From a virus, in IMG/VR virus record IMGVR_UViG_3300011113_000088, positions 1-38,127 of that record: a DNA stretch of 38,127 nt. The stretch is one strand, 5' to 3'. The position numbers and the translations under genes are program-made. The notes beneath the pieces are model-generated. The model made no database searches and was not told where the DNA came from. It was given only the letters and a program-made list of their open reading frames with translations. Shown here piece by piece: positions 1 through 7,049 of this stretch (its first letter is position 1; every line of letters begins with the position of its first letter).

Positions 1-127
1 ACGAATAATCAATCCCTAGATCAATTGGAGTTTGTACTGGAGTTGCTGCAGGAGCAGTCACAACCATTTCAGGAATTTCAGCCTCAATTGGAACAGCAGG
101 TTGAGTAACATTTGTTGAAAGTAGCGC
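1..127. repeat. Terminal direct repeat, left copy (contig closure overlap)
   Basis: These 127 bases are identical to positions 38001-38127. The repeat lies inside a protein-coding frame that continues uninterrupted when the two ends are merged. An exact 127-base overlap is what a de Bruijn assembler with k=127 leaves on a circular or terminally redundant molecule, so I read it as an assembly overlap rather than a biological terminal repeat. The true genome unit is 38,000 bp, circular as assembled, which implies circular permutation or unresolved terminal redundancy in the virion. Confidence 0.93.
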
Positions 128-1159
128 ATCACTAACAGGACTTGTAAAAACACCGCTACCACCTGTTAACGCAGTGTTCGTAACTGTTGGAGCACCTGTC
201 GCTAGTGCAGCCTCTAACTCAGCAGCACCAAAAAAACCACCTGCGCCACCTAAAGACATATCTAATTGAGCAAGGTCATTAGCACTAACAGGGATAGAAT
301 TAGCTGTTGGTGTGGCTGTAACATCACCAGTAGCAGGATTTAGATAGCCAGATAGAGCACCGCCAGCACCACCTATCAAAGCACCTTTGAGAATGTCTTG
401 ACCAGTTAGTGCAGAAGCACCACCACCAAGCAAAGCACCTCCCAATGCGCCAGCAGCCACTTGATTAGCACCTGCTCCTAACAAAGCATTGCCTAACAAA
501 CCACCTGCACCAGTAGCCGCCAAAGCCAACTGGACAATAGGCATAACCTTGCCAATATCAGAACTTGATGCGCCTGTAGCGTAGAAAACTGGCTTGCCGT
601 CAGGAGTGAAATCTACTCGGTAGCCTGTGTTGCCTTTACCCTCAAAAGTACCACCCCAAGCATTACCCTTTTGACGTTCACTATATGTGTTTGGAACAGC
701 TTGACCAGTTAGTTTGTTACCAAAGGTTTCCTCAGTTCTGGTCTGATACATTGGTGTGCCAGTATCATCAGTACCTACGTATTCTTCAACTTGACGAGTA
801 ACCTTACCAAATTGGTTAATATCTGTAATTCCAGTGTCAGCAAGAATACGAGCCATGTCCTTAGCTGCAGCATCGGCAGCATAACCACCAGTCCACTTAT
901 CGGTAGTTCCTTGGGCTTTAATTTGCTGTGTAAGAGAATCAATAATATCTTGTTTACTAGGACCTTGAGCTGCTACTGAAGGTGTTGCTACGGGCGCTGG
1001 CGCTGGAGCTGCTACTGGAGCTGGCGCTGGCATTAAATTAGGTAAAGGAGCCGCATAGTTTTCAAAGTCTTGAAGATTATCGGAGCTGTTAGTAAACAAG
1101 CCACCATAACCACCCATGTCTTCAAAGTTAGGAGAATAAAAGTCTTGTCTAATAGCCAT
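1..1159 (-). CDS. Large Gly/Ala-rich virion protein, N-terminal part (gene continues at 38000)
   Basis: This is the first 386 codons of a 614-residue protein whose 3' part lies at 37315-38000. The two segments total 1,845 nt, an exact multiple of three. Visible features are a Pro/Ala-rich linker at about residues 44-65, a possible globular part at 66-200, and a long glycine-zipper stretch at about 205-272 (repeated GG/GAGG/GGAL) that could be membrane-active. The frame has no recognisable enzyme motif. It lies between small virion proteins and the fibre genes, so it is probably a structural or DNA-ejection protein. The start ATG at 1157-1159 is preceded by a purine-rich AAAGGTGAAT. Confidence 0.8.
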   Translation of the reverse strand, partial: MAIRQDFYSPNFEDMGGYGGLFTNSSDNLQDFENYAAPLPNLMPAPAPVAAPAPAPVATPSVAAQGPSKQDIIDSLTQQIKAQGTTDKWTGGYAADAAAKDMARILADTGITDINQFGKVTRQVEEYVGTDDTGTPMYQTRTEETFGNKLTGQAVPNTYSERQKGNAWGGTFEGKGNTGYRVDFTPDGKPVFYATGASSSDIGKVMPIVQLALAATGAGGLLGNALLGAGANQVAAGALGGALLGGGASALTGQDILKGALIGGAGGALSGYLNPATGDVTATPTANSIPVSANDLAQLDMSLGGAGGFFGAAELEAALATGAPTVTNTALTGGSGVFTSPVSDALLSTNVTQPAVPIEAEIPEMVVTAPAATPVQTPIDLGIDYS

Positions 1160-1164
1160 GATTC

Positions 1165-1497
1165 TTATTCACCTTTTCTATATAACTCAAACGTATTAAC
1201 AGTATTCATTGTTGAGCCAGCTTCAGACTCCATACGTACTTGATCGCCCTCTTCAAGTACAATATAAGCACCACCATCAAACTTAATAAACTGTGTAGGG
1301 CTTAGAACGTAAGCATCTAATATGTGTATTTCAGTTGTAGTGCTGGAATCATACCAGATAGCATCAATAGACTTGTTATTACCTGAGTGGTTAACAACAT
1401 AGCAAAGATTCCACTTAGCATAATAACCAGTAGGTACAGTATATACAGTCGTCTTAGTTGCCGCTGTTAGTATGTTCCCTGTTGATACTGATCTCAT
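1165..1497 (-). CDS. Small virion-type protein, beta-rich
   Basis: This is a 110-residue protein rich in Thr, Tyr and Ser with alternating hydrophobic residues (TVYTVPTGYYAKW) and no membrane segment or signal peptide. It follows the major capsid gene and one other small gene. Small beta-sandwich proteins in this position are usually minor virion or decoration proteins, but I cannot assign it to a named family. It overlaps the upstream gene by 44 nt. The start could be at the second ATG-like codon, but the first keeps the conserved-looking N-terminus. Confidence 0.65.
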   Translation of the reverse strand: MRSVSTGNILTAATKTTVYTVPTGYYAKWNLCYVVNHSGNNKSIDAIWYDSSTTTEIHILDAYVLSPTQFIKFDGGAYIVLEEGDQVRMESEAGSTMNTVNTFELYRKGE

Positions 1498-1681
1498 CTT
1501 GTGTTACCTTAGCTTTCTTAGATGTCTTGACAGGTTTAGTTGTTTCTTGAGCTGATTCATTATCAGGAACTGATTCATCATTAGGAACCACCTCATAGTC
1601 AGGATGTTTTTGCATTGAAAGAATATCTACTTCAAATTCAAAATTGTAGATAAGTCCTGTAGCTTTACATTTAAATTGCAT
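1454..1681 (-). CDS. Small hypothetical phage protein
   Basis: This is a 75-residue protein. Its N-terminal half (MQFKCKATG, then HPDYEVV) resembles short proteins often seen next to phage capsid genes, and its C-terminal half is a charged Lys/Glu/Ser tail that is probably disordered. It is the first gene after the capsid terminator at 1726-1752, so it may be translated from read-through transcripts. Function is unknown. An in-frame overlap of 44 nt with the next gene is unusual, and the tail may extend into non-essential sequence. Confidence 0.6.
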   Translation of the reverse strand: MQFKCKATGLIYNFEFEVDILSMQKHPDYEVVPNDESVPDNESAQETTKPVKTSKKAKVTQDEISINREHTNSGN

Positions 1682-1725
1682 GATCTTGTATACCTTTCTT
1701 ATAAGCTATCAGTTAATAGCGTATG

Positions 1726-1752
1726 AAAAAGGCTCCCTCCGAAGAGGGAACC
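1726..1752 (-). terminator. Rho-independent terminator after the major capsid gene
   Basis: Read on the minus strand, a 9-bp GC-rich stem (GGTTCCCTC / GAGGGAGCC, one wobble pair) is closed by a TTCG tetraloop and followed by TTTTT. This is a textbook intrinsic terminator 53 nt past the capsid stop codon. A second small hairpin (CTCGC / GCGAG, 1753-1768) lies just upstream of it. Because the late genes continue in the same direction, it probably attenuates rather than stops transcription, giving more capsid message than fibre message. Confidence 0.85.
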
Positions 1753-1804
1753 CTCGCAGCGAAGCGAGAATACAAAGATCCTCACTACGTTGCGGTTATG
1801 CTAC

Positions 1805-2728
1805 TTAGGCTGGAACTGCCAAAGCAACAGCTGCGTTGTCACGCAACTCTTTTACGCCATACAAAGTATCAGCAGTGAACAATGTACCGAGGTACTCTTG
1901 TTTGTACTGAGTCTGTGCACGAACGCCTTGCTGCTCAACGAAGACTGCGAAGTCTTTGTGGCCCATCAAAGCGATACGGCAAGCTGTAGTACCAGAGGTA
2001 GTATCAGCGTTAGAGGTCACGAATACGGGAGTACCGTACAAGTTACCAATTTCACCGTTACGGATGGTGTTGCTACCACCGGACTCACCAACGAAGGCTT
2101 GTTCAGTGTAACGAGCCAAGCCCATCAAAGTGTTACGGCTTGAAGGAGGAATGATCAAGAAGCGACCGTCCATAGGAATGTCGTTGTCATCCAAACGCTG
2201 AATAGAGCGGCGAATAGCTGCATCAGTCAGAGCACCCAAACCAGTGTTAGCACCAGCAACATAAGCTGTAGTACCATCAGCGCCTGAGAAAGCACCTGAG
2301 TAAGCAGCTGTAGCGCCACCACCTTGAACGCCACGGCCCAGTTGAACCAAAGAGGTGTCAACTTGACGAGCCAAAGCATAACCTGCATCTTCAGTGTAGA
2401 AGTTACGCAGTGAAGACAAAGCCTGAGCTTCGACAATATCTTCGATCAAACGGCTATATTCATAGTGTTGATCAATGGAAACAACCACTTCAGATTCAGT
2501 AGCTGCAATCAAGGTCACTTGAGTGGAAGCTGCCTTAGCAGAAGCGTTACCTCGTGTAGGGGCTGGAATGTGAACGGTGTCACCTTTCTTACCCTTGAAG
2601 TTCATCTTCTTAACCAAGTTAGCCAACACCAAGTTTTTCTTGTATGTTGCTACAATCTCATCACTCCAAATTTCTGGAATGAACGTTGCTGCGGTTGTAG
2701 TTGTTACGTGAGCTGTACCTAAAGGCAT
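1805..2728 (-). CDS. Major capsid protein (HK97-fold type)
   Basis: This 307-residue protein would form the icosahedral shell. The sequence has the pattern typical of podophage capsid proteins: an N-terminal region with FIPEIWSDEI and LANLVKKMNF, a basic GKKGDTVHIP segment, a long helix (SRLIEDIVEAQA) like the HK97 spine helix, and a C-terminal part with PVFVTSN and GHKDFAVFVEQ. There is no protease gene or obvious delta domain, so processing is not expected. It has a strong ribosome site (AGGAG) and lies directly after the scaffold gene. Family assignment rests on pattern and position. Confidence 0.88.
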   Translation of the reverse strand: MPLGTAHVTTTTAATFIPEIWSDEIVATYKKNLVLANLVKKMNFKGKKGDTVHIPAPTRGNASAKAASTQVTLIAATESEVVVSIDQHYEYSRLIEDIVEAQALSSLRNFYTEDAGYALARQVDTSLVQLGRGVQGGGATAAYSGAFSGADGTTAYVAGANTGLGALTDAAIRRSIQRLDDNDIPMDGRFLIIPPSSRNTLMGLARYTEQAFVGESGGSNTIRNGEIGNLYGTPVFVTSNADTTSGTTACRIALMGHKDFAVFVEQQGVRAQTQYKQEYLGTLFTADTLYGVKELRDNAAVALAVPA

Positions 2729-2761
2729 TTATAATTCTCCTAAAATGTTTAAAAATTTAAT

Positions 2762-3550
2762 TTATCTAACCCGCCCCTCTGCATAGGCTGCTCGAATTTC
2801 AGGTTCAAGTGCTTCATAGCGGTTGGGATCTGTCATACGTAGCCGGATAAGGTCGGCACGACGATAAACTTTCTTGGATGATTCCCCAGTTCCACCTACA
2901 TCAACTGCCGCTGCTGTCAAGTTTTGCTTGCGTACAGCGTTACCTGCATCTGTCGTTTGTTGTGTTTTAGATGTTCGGATCTGTTTGAATGTAGAAACCA
3001 ATTCATCAGCTGCGTTAAAATCATAATTAGCATCAGCCATTGCGTAGATATTAAGCCTCATGGGAGAGGCTCTAACCCAGTCTTGAAACTCAGGATCGCT
3101 TACAATGGTTGCAAAATCAGGATGCTTCTTATTGAGCATTGCTTGTGTCTGAATTTGCCTTAGTTGTGAGGAAGCTTGTTTCGCTGCCAATACATCAGGA
3201 TGATTTGCTACCGCTTTTTGAATCGCTAACTTAGGATCTTCAAAGAAGTCTATCTCATTTTCTACTGCTGGAGGCTGTGTCGCTTGTTTCTGTGAGAGTT
3301 GTTGTTTCAAAAGCTCATCAGCTAGTCTTCGAACTTCACCTACTTCCTGAGCTTGCCTTCCAATTAGCTTCTCAGCCTCTTGGTGCATTGTCACGATATC
3401 TTCTAAGCTTTTACCCCGATACTTTTCGGGAACTTTAGAAGAAGTATCTTCTTGAGTCTGTGCAGGAGCTTCTGTCTGTCGAGCTGCCTGTTGTTCTTCT
3501 ACCGCATCAAATTCGCTTTGTCCCAGTTCTTCATGATCAATGAGAGCCAT
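2762..3550 (-). CDS. Capsid scaffolding protein
   Basis: This is a 262-residue acidic, Gln/Glu-rich and largely helical protein. It has an N-terminal disordered acidic part, a central coiled-coil region and a basic C-terminal helix pair (KKVYRRADLIRLR... then EIRAAYAEGRVR). Scaffold proteins of podophages commonly use such a basic helix-turn-helix end to bind the capsid protein inside the procapsid. It lies immediately before the major capsid gene, the canonical scaffold position. No catalytic motif is visible. Confidence 0.82.
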   Translation of the reverse strand: MALIDHEELGQSEFDAVEEQQAARQTEAPAQTQEDTSSKVPEKYRGKSLEDIVTMHQEAEKLIGRQAQEVGEVRRLADELLKQQLSQKQATQPPAVENEIDFFEDPKLAIQKAVANHPDVLAAKQASSQLRQIQTQAMLNKKHPDFATIVSDPEFQDWVRASPMRLNIYAMADANYDFNAADELVSTFKQIRTSKTQQTTDAGNAVRKQNLTAAAVDVGGTGESSKKVYRRADLIRLRMTDPNRYEALEPEIRAAYAEGRVR

Positions 3551-3607
3551 ACCTACCTTTCGTCCTGCCCATAAAGGGTTTTAGGAGTGTTATAAATGAA
3601 TTCAGAG

Positions 3608-3856
3608 TTAGTCACCTACATGAGATGCGTTCTGTTTCTTTTCTTGTTTGAGCTTTTCAGCCCGTACTTGTACCCACCTGTCGGAAGCTGAAGGGAAATC
3701 GCCTGAGCAACCATCCAGCTTTATCCTTGGGGAGGATACAACCCTGATAGCGTCCTTACTACATACTTTGCATTTAGCAGTCGTATGATCACTATCAACC
3801 AGCGATTCGGTTATGTGGTTGTTGATACACAAAAAGTCATACAGTCTGTTAGCCAT
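3608..3856 (-). CDS. Small zinc-ribbon-like protein
   Basis: This 82-residue protein has a C-x3-H ... C-x2-C arrangement (CINNH, CKVC) near the N-terminus, which could bind zinc. A basic C-terminal helix (VRAEKLKQEKKQ) follows. I chose the ATG at 3854-3856 because GAGGA lies eight bases upstream; a longer frame begins at 3883 but runs further into the upstream gene. Small zinc-ribbon proteins are common between portal and scaffold genes, and their role is unknown. Confidence 0.65.
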   Translation of the reverse strand: MANRLYDFLCINNHITESLVDSDHTTAKCKVCSKDAIRVVSSPRIKLDGCSGDFPSASDRWVQVRAEKLKQEKKQNASHVGD

Positions 3857-4082
3857 TCTGTAGATCCTCGTATACCTTCTCACACACAGCCTTACGCCCT
3901 AAAACTAATTCAAGAATATCTAACTGTCCCTTACGGAAATAAAGTGATTGTGTGTCCGTGACAGTTGATAAGTCGTTTAAACTAGCCTTAATCTCTTCAA
4001 AGTCTTCAATTAAGAAGTCCCAACCCTTAGTACTCATGGTATTAAAGGTTTCTTCGTAATATTTCTGTAAATCAGGGGCCAT
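3849..4082 (-). CDS. Conserved small phage protein of head module
   Basis: This 77-residue, acidic, mostly helical protein includes YYEETF, WDFLIEDFEEI and SLYFRKGQLDIL. Proteins of this pattern recur between portal and scaffold genes of T7-like marine and freshwater podophages, but no function is known to me. It is the first gene downstream of the promoter at 4121-4149. It overlaps the next gene by eight bases. Confidence 0.7.
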   Translation of the reverse strand: MAPDLQKYYEETFNTMSTKGWDFLIEDFEEIKASLNDLSTVTDTQSLYFRKGQLDILELVLGRKAVCEKVYEDLQNG

Positions 4083-4120
4083 TTGGCTTATCCTTCGGTT
4101 AAAGTCTTAACAATAGTATT

Positions 4121-4149
4121 ATTGTAGCATAAAAACAACACTTTGTCAA
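4121..4149 (-). promoter_or_regulatory. Strong sigma-70 promoter for the capsid genes (extended -10)
   Basis: On the minus strand the sequence reads TTGACA (4144-4149), a 17-nt spacer, then TACAAT (4121-4126), with TG one base upstream of the -10 (TGCTACAAT). This matches the bacterial consensus at 11 of 12 positions with ideal spacing. It lies in the 84-bp gap between portal and the next gene, with predicted transcription start near 4114. It would add transcripts for scaffold and capsid on top of the terminase-portal message. Confidence 0.88.
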
Positions 4150-4166
4150 GCATTTTGTTAACTATT

Positions 4167-6179
4167 TCATTGTTTCATTGCTTTATTAACCATTTGAAGG
4201 CTTGCAATACGCTCATTGGAGGCAATATCTGCAGCTTTCAGGTTAACACTCTTCTCTTTTAGCATGATGTCAGCCAGTTTCAAACGTTTATCGAAGTCAC
4301 TGCTCTGATCAATGTTCGTTGCGGCAGCTTGAATGACCTTAACTCGATGCTCTTCAGGGATCATCTGAGCTTCAACCATAGTTTTCTGAGCTTCAGCGGT
4401 CTGTTTTTGAGCCTTAGACTGAAGATCTGCCACCTGAGCCTGTGCCAACTGCATTGCAGCCTCTTGCTGGGCTTGCTGAGCCTGTTGAGCTTGTGGATTA
4501 GGCTGGGACATTTGATCCAAAGCTTGCATCAACTCACCACGGTTAGACAAGGAACTGTTCTGCAGGATTCCTTTCAAGATCAAAGGCAATACTGGAGTGT
4601 CAGGACCTAGTGTCTGCAAGAGTCCAATCATCTGTTGCTGCTCAAACTCTCGTGCCAAGATACCCAAGGTAGCTGTAGGTACGAAGTTCATGTCAGTTGA
4701 TGGATAACGCTCACTGTCAAACTGCATATAACGGAAGGCAGCTTTGTTAATGAACGGGATCATGAAGTCTTCTTGGAAGTTACTCAAGGTACGCTTGTAC
4801 TTCTTGATGATACCTGCCATAGCCATAGACATTCCACCAGCGCCAGCATCACGAGGAACGTTCGAAGGCATACCTGCGCTGTCAACTGTACCTGTAGCTT
4901 GCAATAGCATACGCTCAAAGTTCTGCGCTGCAGCTGCTGAGTTACCATCAGTCTGACCGAACTTGAACGGATACAAGATCTCCGAAGGTGCTCCATTGGT
5001 GAGAATGGCCTTACCGGGCTTAATCTCAAACTTAGCACCACGAGGAAGACGGGTAGCATCCATTGCAATCATAGGTGCTGTTGTCAAGGCTAAGGAGTCC
5101 ATGTGAGCACGTAGCTGACCGTCAATAGCCTTCTGCATATTGTAGGCCTTCTCCATCGTACCACGACCCCAGAAGCGTCCCGGTACTGTATCGTCTTGGT
5201 AGGCTATAACTGGACGGTCCTTCATCATGTAAGGATTAGCTTCAGCTTTAAGCAGTACACTATCGTTAGCGATAACGACAATAGCCTCTACCAAGTCTGA
5301 GTGTTCATCAGCTACAGAATCTTCCGGGAATAGGTCCTCAACCTCATTATCACCCTCTTCCATGTCTTCCAAGTACTCACGAGGAACTAAACCGTAATAG
5401 GTTAACAGTTTAACCTTGTCATCCTCAAAGTTACGTACTTCTTGAGTTGGTTCAAGCTTAGAGTCATCAAACTGAGGTGTAATGTCTACTTTCTTGTAGA
5501 TACCGCTTTCAATACCTGCAACAATCTTGTGGATGGATACATACTTCTCAATGGCAATACCTAAGGCATCATCAATAGAGTCAGCGTTAGGGTCAATCAG
5601 GAAGTTCTTAGGGTTAACAGGTTTAAGTTTAACTGCGATGCGATCCTTCTCCTGCACTCCAATGGCAGCTGCACCAGCTACACCGGGAATGACTTGAGTA
5701 GCTGGAATGTATTCCTTCTCAGTCTTAACAATGATCTCACCAATACCTGTACCGTAGATCTCAGCCATCAACTCAATCTGGTCAATAGCTTTCTTAATCT
5801 TGTCTTTCTTGAAATCCTCGTGCAGTTGATTCTTGATCATTTCAATATCAAGAGGATTACCGTCTACATCTTTAATGTCATCGGAGATATCGAAGAACTC
5901 TCCCTGACCGAAGATAGCTTCCATGATCTCAGCGTGACGAGTCTCCACAGCTTGCTGAGAAGCTGGAGAGATAATACGACTACGCTCAGACTCACGAGTT
6001 TTATCATCAGCAGCCCACTGACCACGGAAGATACGCTCGTACTCCTCCCAAGCATCTATATAGTTAGCATCACGGTGATCACGCCAACGCTCAGTATGAT
6101 CTACAATCCAAGAGGTAAGTTCCTTCTCGGATTCTGTAGGTTCCTCGAAAGGACTATCCTTGCCAATATCTTCTGCCAT
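4167..6179 (-). CDS. Portal protein
   Basis: This 670-residue protein would form the dodecameric ring through which DNA is packaged. It resembles large podophage portals: an N-terminal helical part (WRDHRDANYIDAWEEYERI), a central domain with RSRIISPASQQAVETRHAEI and GTGIGEIIVK, then RPVIAYQDDTVPGRFWGRGT and a membrane-free core. The last roughly 110 residues are a Gln/Ala-rich coiled coil (QAQQAQQAQQEAAMQ) expected to form the barrel inside the head. I chose ATG at 6177-6179, nine bases after AAAGGA; a GTG two codons upstream is possible. It sits between terminase and scaffold genes as expected. Confidence 0.9.
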   Translation of the reverse strand: MAEDIGKDSPFEEPTESEKELTSWIVDHTERWRDHRDANYIDAWEEYERIFRGQWAADDKTRESERSRIISPASQQAVETRHAEIMEAIFGQGEFFDISDDIKDVDGNPLDIEMIKNQLHEDFKKDKIKKAIDQIELMAEIYGTGIGEIIVKTEKEYIPATQVIPGVAGAAAIGVQEKDRIAVKLKPVNPKNFLIDPNADSIDDALGIAIEKYVSIHKIVAGIESGIYKKVDITPQFDDSKLEPTQEVRNFEDDKVKLLTYYGLVPREYLEDMEEGDNEVEDLFPEDSVADEHSDLVEAIVVIANDSVLLKAEANPYMMKDRPVIAYQDDTVPGRFWGRGTMEKAYNMQKAIDGQLRAHMDSLALTTAPMIAMDATRLPRGAKFEIKPGKAILTNGAPSEILYPFKFGQTDGNSAAAAQNFERMLLQATGTVDSAGMPSNVPRDAGAGGMSMAMAGIIKKYKRTLSNFQEDFMIPFINKAAFRYMQFDSERYPSTDMNFVPTATLGILAREFEQQQMIGLLQTLGPDTPVLPLILKGILQNSSLSNRGELMQALDQMSQPNPQAQQAQQAQQEAAMQLAQAQVADLQSKAQKQTAEAQKTMVEAQMIPEEHRVKVIQAAATNIDQSSDFDKRLKLADIMLKEKSVNLKAADIASNERIASLQMVNKAMKQ

Positions 6180-6181
6180 AT

Positions 6182-6601
6182 TCACATATCCTTTGTTGAA
6201 TCATCTAAAGCATTGTCATCAATTTCGACTTTGCTAGATGTAATTGGGCCGCCTACTAACCAAGCACTGCATGTCCTATCAGCTGCACACTTGAAGTCAA
6301 ATAACTCACAGAAACCTAACTTAGCTGTATCTACGACATCCTGAGCGAAACTATCCTCTTCCATGTCAATACCTGAACGGATACACTCCATCATCTCAGG
6401 TGTCTGGATAAAGGCTGCACAGTTACCACAGCGCATTGACTTAGCTTGTGAGAGACTTGTCTGCCACTCATTAGCCTTATCATTCCAGAAAGCTCCGTTA
6501 GAAAGCTCAGGATTAGCTGGTCCGTAACCTACATTCTTAAAAGCCCAGTCACGCCTTTTAAGGTTCTCTTTAATGTCTTGTGTTTCAATAGGGCATTGCA
6601 T
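6182..6601 (-). CDS. Cysteine-rich conserved phage protein beside portal
   Basis: This 139-residue protein has a defined cysteine pattern: RCGNC, then MECIRSG, then GFCELFDFKCAADRTCSAW. Six or more cysteines spaced like a metal-binding or iron-sulphur site suggest a small metalloprotein, with a conserved aromatic WL after the last cysteine. Similar Cys-rich proteins lie beside portal genes in many podophages. No function is established to my knowledge. It ends against the portal start. Confidence 0.7.
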   Translation of the reverse strand: MQCPIETQDIKENLKRRDWAFKNVGYGPANPELSNGAFWNDKANEWQTSLSQAKSMRCGNCAAFIQTPEMMECIRSGIDMEEDSFAQDVVDTAKLGFCELFDFKCAADRTCSAWLVGGPITSSKVEIDDNALDDSTKDM

Positions 6602-6607
6602 ATTAGT

Positions 6608-6865
6608 TCACCACTTCACCTTATTTGACCAGTAGGCCGCTGACATCTTACCTTTGGCAATATTCTTAGCATGACGAGCTTTGAAGGAATCGTTACGAGC
6701 TGAGCCTTCAGGAGAACCTTGAACACCTTGCTGTCCAAACCTGATAGTCTTAACTTGATCACCCTCTTTAGCCACTACGACATGGCTCTTAGTTGGGTGA
6801 TTAGGTGTCCGCTTAGGCTTGTTAAAGCCACTGACACCAGCTCTTTCAAGTCTAGAATCTTTCAT
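6608..6865 (-). CDS. Small basic conserved protein, DUF5872-like
   Basis: This is an 85-residue strongly basic protein (KDSRLERAGV, FNKPKRTPNHPTKSH, then SFKARHAKNIAKGKMSAAYW). The wording is very close to a family I recognise as DUF5872, found in phages and aquatic bacteria, with no assigned function. The high charge and location next to terminase and portal suggest a nucleic-acid-binding packaging or virion protein; this is inference. It is separated by six bases from the next gene. Confidence 0.75.
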   Translation of the reverse strand: MKDSRLERAGVSGFNKPKRTPNHPTKSHVVVAKEGDQVKTIRFGQQGVQGSPEGSARNDSFKARHAKNIAKGKMSAAYWSNKVKW

Positions 6866-6869
6866 AGTG

Positions 6870-7034
6870 TTACTTACCTTTTGTAGGTTTCTTTTTAGCT
6901 GTCTTAGCTGAGTTAATGAAGTCCATCTTAGACGGAGCAGCTTTAGAGCCGGGCTTGTTCATCTTCTCACCTGAGCCAGCAGCTATACGCTTACGTTTAG
7001 CTTGGATGTTCGCATAGAGTCCTGTTTTAGCCAT
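6870..7034 (-). CDS. Small basic phage protein (54 aa)
   Basis: This 54-residue Lys/Arg-rich protein starts MAKTGLYANIQAKRKRIAAG, then GSGEKMNKPGSKAAPS. This pattern (LYANI.AKR.RI..GSGEKM.KPGSKGAP) recurs in many phages between terminase and portal. It has no membrane segment and is likely nucleic-acid binding. The start ATG at 7032-7034 follows AAAGGAAT. The function is unknown, but the family resemblance makes this a real gene despite its length. Confidence 0.8.
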   Translation of the reverse strand: MAKTGLYANIQAKRKRIAAGSGEKMNKPGSKAAPSKMDFINSAKTAKKKPTKGK

Positions 7035-7049
7035 GATGTTATTCCTTTA

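Noticed and set aside
5694-6344. 216-codon plus-strand frame opposite the portal and Cys-rich genes
   Set aside because: It lies antisense to a well-supported portal gene and lacks a ribosome site; its composition is that of a complementary-strand shadow.
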